A stretch of 64,000 bases of DNA from Nostoc sp. 'Peltigera membranacea cyanobiont' 210A. GTDB lineage: Bacteria; Cyanobacteriota; Cyanobacteriia; Cyanobacteriales; Nostocaceae. Under the pieces are notes generated by a model. The model saw only the letters and a program-made list of their open reading frames with translations. It had not been told where the DNA came from and ran no database searches. How positions within the stretch are numbered: the stretch's first letter is position 1; every line of letters begins with the position of its first letter. A program made the translations under genes and the position numbers. Where the stretch lies: NCBI RefSeq assembly GCF_002246015.1, contig NZ_NOLJ01000005.1, positions 124,001-188,000 of the forward strand, read 5' to 3'. This document shows, one piece after another, positions 27,491-36,705 of the stretch.

Positions 27491-27599
27491 ACAAAAAAGA
27501 ATTCAGGAGTCAGGAGCCAGAATTCAGAATTGAAGGGTGACTGGTCTAAATCCCCAATCGAAAAGCATTCAGAATTCTGTATTCTGAATTCTCTTTTAA

Positions 27600-28991
27600 T
27601 TAATTCCGCGCGATACCTTCTTCACGCGCGGCGCGTTGCACAGCAGCAGAAACAGCAGTGACAACGCGCTCATCAAAGACTGAAGGAATAATATGTTCCC
27701 GATCCAAGTCTGAAGGCTTAACTAAAGAAGCGATCGCACTTGCGGCTTCTAGGTACATTTTGATGGTAATTGTCTGTGCCCGACAATCTAAAGCACCACG
27801 GAATACCCCAGGAAAAGCGAGGACATTATTGATTTGATTTGGGTAATCACTGCGACCGGTAGCAATGATAGCAACATCTTTACTGATTAATTCTGGCTGA
27901 ATCTCTGGAATCGGATTTGCCATTGCAAAGATAATTGGATCTTTCGCCATCGATTGCACCATTTCTGGTGTCAAAACTCCTGGTGCGCTGACACCAATAA
28001 ACACATCTGCCCCTTGCATTGCACCCGCCAATGTACCCTGACCTTTCACAGCAAATTCAAGTTTTTCCTCTGTCAAATCGGTGCGATTGGTAGAGATAAT
28101 CCCTTTAGAGTCGCACATCCAGATTTGTTCTGCCCCAGCTTTACGGAGTAACCGAGCGATCGCTACTCCTGCCGCCCCAGCACCGTTAATCACAATCTTG
28201 ATTTCTGCTAAGGATTTATGTACCAGTTTCAGGGAATTAAATAACGCTGCCAAGGTGACAATTGCTGTACCATGCTGGTCATCGTGAAAAACGGGGATAT
28301 CTAACTCTTCGCGCAATCTTCTTTCAATTTCAAAGCAGCGAGGTGCAGCGATATCTTCTAAATTCACGCCTCCAAATACTGGAGCAATATTCTTAACTGC
28401 CTGGATAATTTCTTCTGTATCTTGGGTGGCGAGACAAATGGGAAAAGCATCCAGCCCCGCAAATTCCTTGAATAGCATTGCTTTGCCTTCCATGACTGGT
28501 AGGGCGGCGGCTGGGCCGAGATTTCCCAAACCCAAAACGGCACTACCATCGGTAACAATGGCAACGGTGTTTTGTTTGATGGTTAAGTTGTAAACTTCCT
28601 CTGGGTCTTGAGCGATCGCAGTACAAATTCGACCAACTCCAGGTGTGTAAGCCATAGCCAAATCGGAAACACTCTTCAGGGGAATTCTACTGGTAATGCT
28701 GATTTTGCCACCGCGATGCAAATTAAAGGTGCGATCGTAAACACTGAGTAACTTGATGTCTGGCAATGCTTTGACTGCTTGCACAATCGTTTCAGCGTGT
28801 TCAGTACTAGCAGCATCCACAGTAATATCGCGGGTGGACTCTTTGCGGGTTTGCTCGATTAAATCAATTTGACCAAGATTACCGCCAGTAGTTGCGATCG
28901 CATGTGTTACTGACGCCAACATCCCTACACGATTGGGAATCTGCAAGCGCAGTGTCAAACTAAAACTAGAATTAGGAGTTAGGTCTGCCAT
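27600..28991 (-). CDS. NAD(P)-dependent malic enzyme with N-terminal ACT domain
   Basis: 463 residues. Decarboxylates malate to pyruvate. Residues about 10-85 form an ACT regulatory domain (LRLQIPNRVGMLASVTHAIA). The malic enzyme domains follow: SDLAMAYTPGVGRIC, TDGSAVLGLGNLGPAAALPV, the metal site FHDDQHGTAIVTLA, the nucleotide fold IVINGAGAAGVAIARLL and ANPIPEIQPEL. The ACT-fused form occurs in several bacteria and suggests control by a small ligand. Start ATG at 28991; no near neighbours on this strand. Confidence 0.95.
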   Translation of the reverse strand: MADLTPNSSFSLTLRLQIPNRVGMLASVTHAIATTGGNLGQIDLIEQTRKESTRDITVDAASTEHAETIVQAVKALPDIKLLSVYDRTFNLHRGGKISITSRIPLKSVSDLAMAYTPGVGRICTAIAQDPEEVYNLTIKQNTVAIVTDGSAVLGLGNLGPAAALPVMEGKAMLFKEFAGLDAFPICLATQDTEEIIQAVKNIAPVFGGVNLEDIAAPRCFEIERRLREELDIPVFHDDQHGTAIVTLAALFNSLKLVHKSLAEIKIVINGAGAAGVAIARLLRKAGAEQIWMCDSKGIISTNRTDLTEEKLEFAVKGQGTLAGAMQGADVFIGVSAPGVLTPEMVQSMAKDPIIFAMANPIPEIQPELISKDVAIIATGRSDYPNQINNVLAFPGVFRGALDCRAQTITIKMYLEAASAIASLVKPSDLDREHIIPSVFDERVVTAVSAAVQRAAREEGIARN

Positions 28992-29710
28992 GTTGATTTT
29001 GGATTTTAAGTTTTAGATTTTATATTGAATTGAGACAAAAACTAAAATCTGAGATTTGTAGTCTGTAGAAACACAATGTATGCAAACTTTTGGGATAATC
29101 ATCAGTAGTTAGTTTACCCACTGCTTACAGTTTTGATAATTATTTTTATTTATACCAATGCATTTACTAATATAAATGAGTAACAATTTAGTAATTGTAC
29201 CCAAATACACCAGATATTTTTTATATATTTTATGTATGTAAATATTTGTATAACTATAGCTTCAACGCAAATACCGTCGTCTCGTCGTGAGATGGGAGCG
29301 TCGAAAGGTTTATTTTGACGCATTCTATTGACCTTGCTACTATCCACATCTGGATTCACAAAATATTATTAGTGGGATAGGTTCGTAGTAAGATCCCATA
29401 GGATGCATTGGCTTCTAGCGCTAGCTTCCCCTTTCCATACCCTCAAAGCTTTATTATTAAGAGCGTCTCCCTCAGTAGAAGGGTACGAAACTACCCAAGA
29501 CATAAGATAAAGCGACCCCACCAGAGGTATCAAAACTTTGGGAGATAGGGGGAGTTTTGAATTATAAGTAATTAATGCTTTTAGTATTAATCAGTAAAAG
29601 CAACTTTTCTGGCTGATATTTTGTCACCATAGATTAACTGAATAAAATCAGTTGAGTCTTACAAGGGGAGAAAACCCACCTAAAATGGGTGTAAGGGGAG
29701 AAACAATAAG
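28992..29710. other. AT-rich intergenic region
   Basis: 720 bp between the divergent malic enzyme and YtxH genes. No gene seen. It contains TTAGTGGGATAGG at about 29370 (a word also near 8290), and two copies of AAGGGGAGAAA at 29662 and 29692; the second is the ribosome site of the YtxH gene. Confidence 0.55.
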
Positions 29711-30061
29711 ATGTCTAATAACCGTTCTGGAGTATTTATTAGCGGTTTGATGCTGGGAGCTACTATCGGTGCTTTAACCGGTTTACTCGTGGCTCCACGC
29801 ACAGGGCGCGAAACGCGTAAAATTTTGAAAAAATCCGCCAATGCTATCCCAGAATTGGCAGAAGACTTATCAATGAGTGTGCAAATTCAGGCAGATCGTC
29901 TCTCTGCTAGCGCACTGCGAAACTGGGATGAGACTTTAGATAGATTACGGGAAGCGATCGCAGCAGGTGTAGATGCCAGCCAGCAAGAAAGCCAAGTCTT
30001 GAAGCGACAAACATCTGTTGAAGACTCAGATTCGCTTCCCCAGCAATTAGAACGCTCATAA
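29711..30061 (+). CDS. YtxH-domain protein
   Basis: 116 residues. A hydrophobic glycine-rich helix near the N-terminus (FISGLMLGATIGALTGLLVAP) followed by RTGRETRKILKKSA is the YtxH signature. The remainder is helical and polar. Such proteins are stress- or envelope-associated, with no defined activity. A strong ribosome site (AAGGGGAGAAA) precedes the ATG. Only 11 bp separate it from the next gene, so the two form an operon. Confidence 0.85.
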   Translation: MSNNRSGVFISGLMLGATIGALTGLLVAPRTGRETRKILKKSANAIPELAEDLSMSVQIQADRLSASALRNWDETLDRLREAIAAGVDASQQESQVLKRQTSVEDSDSLPQQLERS

Positions 30062-30072
30062 ATGACATAACC

Positions 30073-30612
30073 GTGATTGAACCCCTGTTTTGGTTGGGAC
30101 TTTCTTTACTTTTAGTCGCCACAAGCTTGACTGCGGTTTTAGTGGCGGCAATACCGGCTTTGCAGGAGTTAGCACGCGCGGCTCGCAGTGCAGAAAAGCT
30201 ATTTGATACTCTCTCACGTGAGTTACCACCCACTTTAGAAGCTATCCGCGTGACTGGCTTAGAAATCACTGACTTAACTGATGATGTCAGTGAAGGTGTA
30301 AAAAGTGCTAGTCAAGTCGTGAAGCAAGTTGACCAAAGTCTTGATACTGCAAGAATTCAGGCTCAAAATCTGCAACTAGGTACGCGCAGCATCTTGATTG
30401 GCGCGAAAGCTGCTTGGAAAAACTTCACGCGCCAAAAACCCGTAAGGCGGACGAGCGATCGCACCCCAAGCAATGAAAAACCACCACTAACGTTGCGAGA
30501 ACGAGAAGTGCTAAAGCAAGAAAATCGTCAGAGCAAAGCAGAAGTATACCGCGTTAATGACGGTTACAGCGACGCCGCTAGCTGGGAAAACAATTTTGAT
30601 GATGAAGATTGA
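30073..30612 (+). CDS. DUF948-like membrane-anchored protein
   Basis: 179 residues from GTG at 30073. An N-terminal membrane span (LFWLGLSLLLVATSLTAVLVAAIPAL, quoted in part) is followed by a long helix with ITDLTDDVSEGVKSASQVV, as in DUF948 proteins, and a charged disordered tail. Pairs with YtxH proteins in cyanobacterial operons, as here with an 11-bp gap. Function unknown; a structural envelope role is inferred. Confidence 0.75.
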   Translation: MIEPLFWLGLSLLLVATSLTAVLVAAIPALQELARAARSAEKLFDTLSRELPPTLEAIRVTGLEITDLTDDVSEGVKSASQVVKQVDQSLDTARIQAQNLQLGTRSILIGAKAAWKNFTRQKPVRRTSDRTPSNEKPPLTLREREVLKQENRQSKAEVYRVNDGYSDAASWENNFDDED

Positions 30613-30706
30613 TTAAAAAAAGGACATACGGCATTGCTAATCTTCCTTGTTGCGGTGTCAAAACGTACTATTTCATTAGCTTAAAAAAAAGCGATTTTTT
30701 TTGTTT

Positions 30707-31294
30707 ATGGATAAACTTTGGCATTGTATTCGGCAATTTGGGAAAATAGGTGAAGCATATTTTAATGAAGCCGTCTTTTTAGGAGAAATGTGCTTGTTCC
30801 CAAATTTCTGTCATGAACCAAGTACATACGAAGTTGTTTGCAAATTTGTAGATAGCTTTAATAGCCAATATAAATCTTGGGACAGTTCAATAGGGGATTT
30901 ATTTGTATTTGCCAAACCTAGCGGAGATCGCAGTTTTGATAAAGGTTACATTCGCACTCGTGATGTTGTCAATTTGTGTGACTTTGGCAAATATTTATAT
31001 CCAGAGGTGGGAAATATACTGGATACACACTATTGAAGTGAATTAGACATTTATCGTCGAGCAGAATATTTTAGTCAAGATAAATTTGAGAAGTTCATAA
31101 ATTCTAGGTTTAGGAATGAGCCTGATTTTGAAATTTTCTTTGAGACAATAATACAAAGATTGTTCCCCAAATCTAATCATGAAATTACTTTTTATTCTCT
31201 TGTTAATGACTGGAATGAGAACACAGCCTTTGCACCATATATTTTAATTGGAGATAGCTGTATTTTAACTACAGCTGAACGATGGGTACTGTAA
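30707..31294 (+). pseudogene. Hypothetical protein gene with in-frame TGA
   Basis: The frame from ATG 30707 reads MDKLWHCIRQFGKIGEAYF... to a TGA at 31034-31036 (109 codons), then stays open in the same frame for a further 85 codons (SELDIYRRAEYFSQDKFEKF ... TTAERWVL) to TAA at 31292-31294. The second part is coding-like and AT-rich to the same degree. So a gene of about 195 residues seems to carry a single nonsense codon. I do not recognise the family. A sequencing error or codon readthrough are alternatives. No ribosome site is evident. Confidence 0.6.
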
Positions 31295-31328
31295 AGGTGA
31301 TTATGCAGCTATTACTCTATGCTATAAA

Positions 31329-31772
31329 TCAAACCCAAGATGACAGCGAAAAGCTTCTCACCTGTTGAATTCGCAAAAAGTCACTATCACTGGAAACGAT
31401 AGTTAAATTATTTTGGAGTGCAATAGCAGCTATCCAAATGTCATTTTCATCAAAACCTAAATCAACAATTTTAGTTTTTCGCCGCTTATTTTTATCTTTG
31501 GGTGCAAATTTATTGAATAAAGCTGCTTTAATTTGACCGTAAATTGTTGCTGTTTCTTCTGTTATGTGGTATGTACGAATATCTTTTAAAAATTCTGTCA
31601 AGCGAACCAGATTATTTTCCTTGCGTTGGGATTTTTCCATCATGAATGTCATTTCACCCTGGACAATTACGCAAGTAGCAATGTTATTTTCTCCAACTTC
31701 GTTCACGCGACGGACAATATTGGGATCGCCTAAAATAATGGCACTACAATGATTTGTATCAAGTAAATACAT
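31329..31772 (-). CDS. vapC: VapC-type PIN-domain toxin
   Basis: 147 residues. PIN-domain ribonuclease: MYLLDTNHCSAIIL supplies the first catalytic Asp, QGEM the conserved Glu, ENDIWIAAIAL the third acidic site and IVSSDSDFLRI the last. VapC toxins cleave structured RNAs such as tRNA and are held inactive by the partner antitoxin. The start ATG overlaps the TAA stop of the antitoxin gene (TAATG), so translation is coupled. Confidence 0.9.
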   Translation of the reverse strand: MYLLDTNHCSAIILGDPNIVRRVNEVGENNIATCVIVQGEMTFMMEKSQRKENNLVRLTEFLKDIRTYHITEETATIYGQIKAALFNKFAPKDKNKRRKTKIVDLGFDENDIWIAAIALQNNLTIVSSDSDFLRIQQVRSFSLSSWV

Positions 31773-32092
31773 TATTCAAATAGGTTTTCGTCATCAAATT
31801 TAGCTTGACCACGAGTAGCATATACTGCTTGAAGGCATTCTTCAAAGTCGTCACCTTCCCAAGTGCCAGCGTGTCGAAGGATGGAGCGTCCAGAAGCAGG
31901 ACGGTATGTAAGTTGCTCTTTATCAGTAGAAGTTTCTGTAGAATCCCTTAAAGGAATAAGTTTAAGCGTATCTGGTTCTAACTCATTTTGTGTATATTTA
32001 ACCTTAATAGAACGGATCAAATCGAGTGCTTCTGTTAGCAACTCCGGCGGTAAAGTTTCTATTTCTTGGATTAATAATTCTTTGTTAGTCAT
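31772..32092 (-). CDS. Antitoxin of the VapC pair (DUF2281-like N-terminus)
   Basis: 106 residues. It begins MTNKELLIQEIETLPPELL, the DUF2281-like helix seen in cyanobacterial antitoxins, and ends with GRSILRHAGTWEGDDFEECL, a toxin-wrapping tail found in partners of PIN-domain toxins. There is no classic AbrB or ribbon-helix-helix domain, so DNA binding is uncertain. Overlaps the toxin gene by one base. Confidence 0.8.
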   Translation of the reverse strand: MTNKELLIQEIETLPPELLTEALDLIRSIKVKYTQNELEPDTLKLIPLRDSTETSTDKEQLTYRPASGRSILRHAGTWEGDDFEECLQAVYATRGQAKFDDENLFE

Positions 32093-32248
32093 CTCTCACC
32101 TCTAATCATTCCCTTTTTATTGTATGGGGAACTCCGCTATGGCTTAGTCAATTTTGAGTTGTTAAAAACTTTGACGATAATAATTAAAAAGAGGGTGGAT
32201 GATTCTAGTGTCTCTAGCCTCCTCCCCTCTCCCCAGACACGATCATCA

Positions 32249-32310
32249 TTTTAATGAAGGATGTTTTGAGTATTTTAACTAGTTGACAAAATCCGCGTTT
32301 TGCTTTAAAA
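32249..32310. repeat. Dispersed intergenic repeat, copy 2 (copy 1 at 8027-8089)
   Basis: See the copy at 8027. Shared words are CGATCATCATTTT, ATGTTTTGAGTATTTTAACT and GTTGACAAAA. It lies in the 360-bp gap (32093-32452) upstream of the TPM-domain gene, where it may contribute a -35 (TTGACA); nothing else is seen in that gap. Confidence 0.55.
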
Positions 32311-32452
32311 GTTTTCCACACTCCCCAAAAAGCTTTTGCTTTGATCCCCTAGATTAGAGTAAAGTAAACAAGTGTAAAGAACTATCATTTTTCTAGTACT
32401 CTTTTAAAACAACTTGTTCGCTTTTACCGTTAATATTTGTATAAAAACGTCC

Positions 32453-33262
32453 ATGCAATCTTGTTTTTGGCGACGAATTCTAGTATCTATTGCAGTATTT
32501 TTCCTGGCTGGGTCAATTTGGGTGATGCATTCTCCCCCAGCACTGGCTTATGACAATCCTGAGTTACTTCCTGACACCTTTACCCCAGTTGTAGATTTAG
32601 CTAAATCTCTGCCTGTGCTGCAAGAAGAAAAGCTTGTCAAAGATTTAGAGCAGTTTGAAGCTGATACGGGCTGGAAACTGCGAGTATTGACCCAATATGA
32701 CCGCACCCCAGGTCGCGCGGTGATCAAATATTGGGGTTTGGATGACAAAAGCATTCTACTCGTTGCTGATTCTCGTGGCGGTAACATCCTCAGTTTTAGC
32801 GTCGGTGATGCTGTTTATGAACTTTTACCCCGGACTTTTTGGATAGAACTGCAAACCCGCTTCGGTAATTTGTACTTTGTCCGAGAAGAAGGCGAAGACC
32901 AAGCCATTCTGCAAGCCTTAGAATCGGTTAAAGGCTGTTTAATCAAAGGGGGTTGCAATGTTGTCCCCGGACTACCACGAGAGCAATGGATTCTCACCTT
33001 GATTAGCTCAATTATTGGTGGGGTGATTTGTGGATTTGCAGCTCAACCCCGCGATAAAGGACAAGTTTTTGCTTGGCAATGGGCTTTAATTTTCTCACCT
33101 TTGTGGGGAATATTGTTTATTGCCTTCGGCATTGGGCCAGTGGTGACACGTACAAGCGACTGGTTGCCTTTGGTTCGCAATATCTCTGGGTTTCTCATTG
33201 GCGTCTTGGTTGCCTATCTATCTCCTATTTTCAGTCGGTCTTCTTCTAGTAATGAGTTATGA
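32453..33262 (+). CDS. TPM-domain thylakoid lumen/membrane protein (Psb32/TLP18.3-like)
   Basis: About 269 residues from ATG 32453, preferred over a TTG at 32414 because it starts right before the signal peptide (VSIAVFFLAGSIWV...ALA). A TPM domain follows (FTPVVDLAKSLPVLQEEKL to about residue 150), then two or three C-terminal membrane spans (LTLISSIIGGVICGF, WALIFSPLWGILFIAFGI). Related cyanobacterial and plant proteins act in photosystem II repair. Membership in TPM is clear; the PSII link is by family analogy. Confidence 0.75.
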   Translation: MQSCFWRRILVSIAVFFLAGSIWVMHSPPALAYDNPELLPDTFTPVVDLAKSLPVLQEEKLVKDLEQFEADTGWKLRVLTQYDRTPGRAVIKYWGLDDKSILLVADSRGGNILSFSVGDAVYELLPRTFWIELQTRFGNLYFVREEGEDQAILQALESVKGCLIKGGCNVVPGLPREQWILTLISSIIGGVICGFAAQPRDKGQVFAWQWALIFSPLWGILFIAFGIGPVVTRTSDWLPLVRNISGFLIGVLVAYLSPIFSRSSSSNEL

Positions 33263-33371
33263 GTGAGGAGTTAGGAGTGAGTAGTTTAATTAACTTATAA
33301 CTCCTAACTCCTAACTCTTAACTCTCTGAAGCTGATAAGCTGAAAGCTAATATTTGAGAAGCTCAACAAAA

Positions 33372-34001
33372 ATGGAATGGCACGTAACTGATGCTCAAAG
33401 TTTAGCAATCATTGATAGTGAAATTGGCGATCATGTCTTTTCACCCGCAGAGTATGAGATTGTGCGTCGGGTAATCTACGCCACGGCTGACTTTGAGTAT
33501 AAGTCTTTGATTCGCTTTTCTGAGCGTGCCTTGCAAGCTGGAGCAGCAGCGCTAGCCGCACGTACCACAATTGTGGTAGATGTCCCGATGGTACAAGTAG
33601 GTATTGCCTACGACATTCAAAACACTTTTGCGAATCCAGTGTATTGCAGCATGGAAGCTCTCACACGCCCTCAAAAAGAAAAAACTCGCGCAGCATGGGG
33701 AATAGAAACCTTAGCAAAGCGTTATCCAGAGGGCATTTTTGTGGTGGGTCAAGCGCAAACGGCACTGACTGCACTGGTGGATTTAATTGAAGTTGAGGAA
33801 ATTAGACCTGCTTTAATAATCGCAACTCCAGTCGGATTTGTAAATGTTGATGAAGCTAAGGAGCGTTTACAAGAGTCTCTAGTGCCTCACATTATAATTG
33901 ACAGCCGCAAAGGTAATGCAGTTGTAGCAGCTGCGATCGTTGATGGGTTGGTAGACTTAGCTTGGCAAGCCTATGGACAAGATGGAAATCGGGGGAGCTA
34001 G
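33372..34001 (+). CDS. cobH: Precorrin-8X methylmutase
   Basis: About 209 residues from ATG 33372. CobH/CbiC moves the C-11 methyl group to C-12 in corrin ring synthesis, producing hydrogenobyrinate or cobyrinate for vitamin B12. Motifs: EYEIVRRVIYATADFEYKSL, TTIVVDVPMVQVGI, PEGIFVVGQAQTAL and PALIIATPVGFVNVDEAKE, the last being a strong family signature. Length is normal. It is not next to other cob genes, as is usual in cyanobacteria. Confidence 0.93.
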   Translation: MEWHVTDAQSLAIIDSEIGDHVFSPAEYEIVRRVIYATADFEYKSLIRFSERALQAGAAALAARTTIVVDVPMVQVGIAYDIQNTFANPVYCSMEALTRPQKEKTRAAWGIETLAKRYPEGIFVVGQAQTALTALVDLIEVEEIRPALIIATPVGFVNVDEAKERLQESLVPHIIIDSRKGNAVVAAAIVDGLVDLAWQAYGQDGNRGS

Positions 34002-34078
34002 GAAAGTCGGCTCTATTGTATTTTGTATCCAAAAGAGTATTCATCAATCATTGAATATCCTGATATTTTTGTTAAGTC

Positions 34079-35515
34079 GTGCCGTTCAAGGAGCCTTTTC
34101 TTGTGGTAATTCAAGGTTTCAGTTTAAGCGCATATCTTGCAATTCCTGTGGTATTAAGTCTTTTAGCTGATGGAGAAGCAATAAAAGTATCTTTAGTTAA
34201 AAATGTTCATCAGGTATCTACTCACAAGGAAATGCTCCTATCTAGCCGTGAGCTAATCAGCATTAGGGCAACTCCAAAAACATACTATGTTAGTGGTGCT
34301 GGAAATGACACAAATAGCGGAGTCTCTACTTCATCCGCCTTTAGAACAATTCAAAAGGCAGCAAATCTGACTAACCCCGGCGATACAGTATTGATTATGA
34401 ACGGAGTCTACAGGAATGCAAAACCAAGTGGGGATGTAGTATCTATTACTCGCTCTGGAACAGCAAATGCATGGATTAAGTTTAAAGCATATCCTGGACA
34501 TCAACCGAAAATTCAACACAATGGATGGCAGGGAATTTTCATTCACAAGGGAGCGTCATATATTGAGATAAATGGGTTGGAGGTGATAGGAAACAATGCC
34601 AACATAACTCTTGATTATGCGATGAGTCAGAAAACTAACAAACTAAACCCGCTAACGAATGGAAACTGCATTAATGCAGATGGGCGAAAAGATGGTCGTA
34701 CTCACCATATACGTATTGTCAACAACAAGGTGCATGGGTGTGGAGGAGCAGGCATTTCCGCTATTCAATCGGACTATGTGACAATAGATAATAACGAAGT
34801 GTTCGATAATGCTTGGTATAGCGTTTATGGTTGCAGTGGCATTTCGATATTGAGCAGTTGGAATTCTGACAACAAGCGGGGATACAAGATGTTTGTTACT
34901 AACAACAAAACCTACAACAATCGTATGTATATCCCTTGGATTGCAGTTGGAAAGATCACTGATGGTAATGGTATTATTATCGATAGTACAAGAAATGATG
35001 AAAACCCAAAACTGGGTGCATATAAAGGATACACTTTAGTTAAAAATAATCTTGCATTTAATAATGGTGGATCGGGTATTCATGCATTTTTAAGCGAGCA
35101 TGTTGATATTGTAAATAACACAGCTGTTTTAAATAACCAGAGTCCAGAACTTAATGGCGGGCAAATATTTGCTCATACATCATCTGATGTCAGAATTCTT
35201 AGGAACATTCTTTATGCTTTTCCTGGAAAAAACATTAATAATAAGACTAAAAATAAAAACGTTATTTATGATTATAATATCTACATTAATAGTTCTAAAA
35301 TAAATGTTAAAGGGTCTCACGATATTGTTGCAGGCTCACAATTTTTAAGCAAGTATCCTACTCTAGAAAAAATATCCGGCGATTGGAAATCGCGGTTAGA
35401 TAAACAAAATCCGCCAACACGACCTTATGTAGAACCTAAGTCGGCAGGTTTTGCCTGTGGGACAGTGACTTATCGTTTGCAAGGAAAACTCATCCAAGTG
35501 GGATGCTCTCGTTAG
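34079..35515 (+). CDS. Secreted right-handed parallel beta-helix protein
   Basis: 478 residues from GTG 34079. A hydrophobic N-terminus (FLVVIQGFSLSAYLAIPVVL) looks like a signal peptide. From about residue 68 (TYYVSGAGNDTNSGVSTSSAF, quoted in part) the DUF1565 / pectate-lyase-like beta-helix starts, with many short repeats such as HIRIVNNKVHGCGGAGI, YVTIDNNEVFDN and HVDIVNNTAVLNN. Such proteins bind or cleave polysaccharides. No catalytic set is evident, so a structural or lyase role is open. Ends with a short CGTVTYRLQGK module. Standalone, close after cobH. Confidence 0.8.
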   Translation: MPFKEPFLVVIQGFSLSAYLAIPVVLSLLADGEAIKVSLVKNVHQVSTHKEMLLSSRELISIRATPKTYYVSGAGNDTNSGVSTSSAFRTIQKAANLTNPGDTVLIMNGVYRNAKPSGDVVSITRSGTANAWIKFKAYPGHQPKIQHNGWQGIFIHKGASYIEINGLEVIGNNANITLDYAMSQKTNKLNPLTNGNCINADGRKDGRTHHIRIVNNKVHGCGGAGISAIQSDYVTIDNNEVFDNAWYSVYGCSGISILSSWNSDNKRGYKMFVTNNKTYNNRMYIPWIAVGKITDGNGIIIDSTRNDENPKLGAYKGYTLVKNNLAFNNGGSGIHAFLSEHVDIVNNTAVLNNQSPELNGGQIFAHTSSDVRILRNILYAFPGKNINNKTKNKNVIYDYNIYINSSKINVKGSHDIVAGSQFLSKYPTLEKISGDWKSRLDKQNPPTRPYVEPKSAGFACGTVTYRLQGKLIQVGCSR

Positions 35516-35644
35516 CAATAAGGTAGGAAATTCAGGGTTGGAGAGATTAGCCGGAATCCGAAAGTTTGAACCTCCTGGACGAGCATCGAGAAGTTTTGCA
35601 GTTAAGAGCAAACTGCTGAAATATTTGCGATATACGGCTCGTAA

Positions 35645-35790
35645 TATCATGTCCGTATAATTAGTTATGATTTCCTATAGTCATTGCACCCCACCCCCAG
35701 CCCCTCCCCACAGGCGGTGAGGGGAGACAAAGCATAGCTTTGGCGGGGTGGGGTTCTTCAGGTTTAATAAGTAATCTAGCGGACATGATA
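35645..35790. repeat. MITE family B, copy 1 (TA-flanked)
   Basis: 146 bp from TATCATGTCCG (35645) to its inverse CGGACATGATA (ending 35790). The core includes a CCCCTCCCC...GGGGAGG stem and GCTTTGGCGGGGTGGGG. A second copy lies at 46989-47121. The TA at each end fits insertion at TA, as for IS630/Tc1-type elements, though the termini differ from the IS630 at 11915. Confidence 0.8.
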
Positions 35791-35877
35791 CAATTACTAA
35801 ACGACTCACACCATACGTAAATGCAGGGTGTGAGTTTATGTCTCTCTTGTACGCTTCTGAAAGAAAAGTCTATACTG

Positions 35878-35982
35878 CAATACGCTTGGGTTAAGGGTTA
35901 TTGGTGTAGATGATTGGTCTTTCAAGATGCGATAAATCGCGTCTCTACATCTAGGTTTTGTTGCTCATTCTGAACTGTATTG
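35878..35982. repeat. MITE family A, copy 2
   Basis: 105 bp from CAATACGCTTGGGTTAAG (35878) to CTGAACTGTATTG (ending 35982). Flanks GTCTATACTG (35868-35877) and GCCTATACTA (35983-35992) agree at 8 of 10 positions, an eroded target duplication. The middle carries the GATAAATCGCGTCTCTAC palindrome also present in copy 4. Confidence 0.75.
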
Positions 35983-36001
35983 GCCTATACTAATTACCTC
36001 T

Positions 36002-36688
36002 TCAATCCTCTACTTTACGACGCCGCCGACGCGGTTTTTGTTGTTGGTCTTCACGCAAACGGCGACCGACTTCGTTAAAGAAATCCCGCCGCAGATAAGG
36101 ATAATCGCTAATCCACAGGTTACGATTGGGAAAGTATATATCGCTGAATTCATCAATACTGCTCAAATCTGGGCGATTTGACATCACTACCATTTCTGCA
36201 ATTTGACCGCGAGTAATAACTTTGTGGGCAGGACGCAATGGTGCTACAAACTCAATGCTAAATCCTGTATCATCACCTATCTCTAAATTTATCTGTTTTT
36301 CTCGGTTTTCTATAATCACCAATTCGCCTTTGTTGTTGACTGTTTCGGTTTTACCCATCAACTGGTCTGTAATCCACCAATCTAGGACTCGACCACGGAA
36401 AAAGCCACCGTATTTATAACGGCGGCATTGTAAATTCCGCATACTTGCTTGAAACACTGGATACCACAGCCAAAAAAAAGCGCTAATTACCCCTAGCACA
36501 AATACTATTGAAGCAAACTCAAGCTTGAAAACAACTGTTGCAATTAAAATAACAACTACTGCAACTACAGAAATTAACAGCCGTTGCAAAAAATTTGAGA
36601 ACTTCCCCCAGTAGTACTTATACTGCAAACCAGTGGCAATTAGGGGGACAACTTGTTCAAATTTCTGGCGAGTCAGTGGTACTAACAT
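36002..36688 (-). CDS. Conserved cyanobacterial membrane protein of unknown function
   Basis: 228 residues from ATG 36688, which places it 17 bp after the dapB stop; a longer frame running back into dapB is a shadow. Two membrane spans (LLISVVAVVVILIATVVF and FASIVFVLGVISAFFWLW), then a beta-rich domain (GELVIIENREKQINLEIGDD) and a basic tail (RRRRRK). I recall homologues in most cyanobacteria without known function. The close spacing suggests cotranscription with dapB. Confidence 0.75.
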   Translation of the reverse strand: MLVPLTRQKFEQVVPLIATGLQYKYYWGKFSNFLQRLLISVVAVVVILIATVVFKLEFASIVFVLGVISAFFWLWYPVFQASMRNLQCRRYKYGGFFRGRVLDWWITDQLMGKTETVNNKGELVIIENREKQINLEIGDDTGFSIEFVAPLRPAHKVITRGQIAEMVVMSNRPDLSSIDEFSDIYFPNRNLWISDYPYLRRDFFNEVGRRLREDQQQKPRRRRRKVED

Positions 36689-36705
36689 GAGTGCTGAGAG
36701 TGTGT

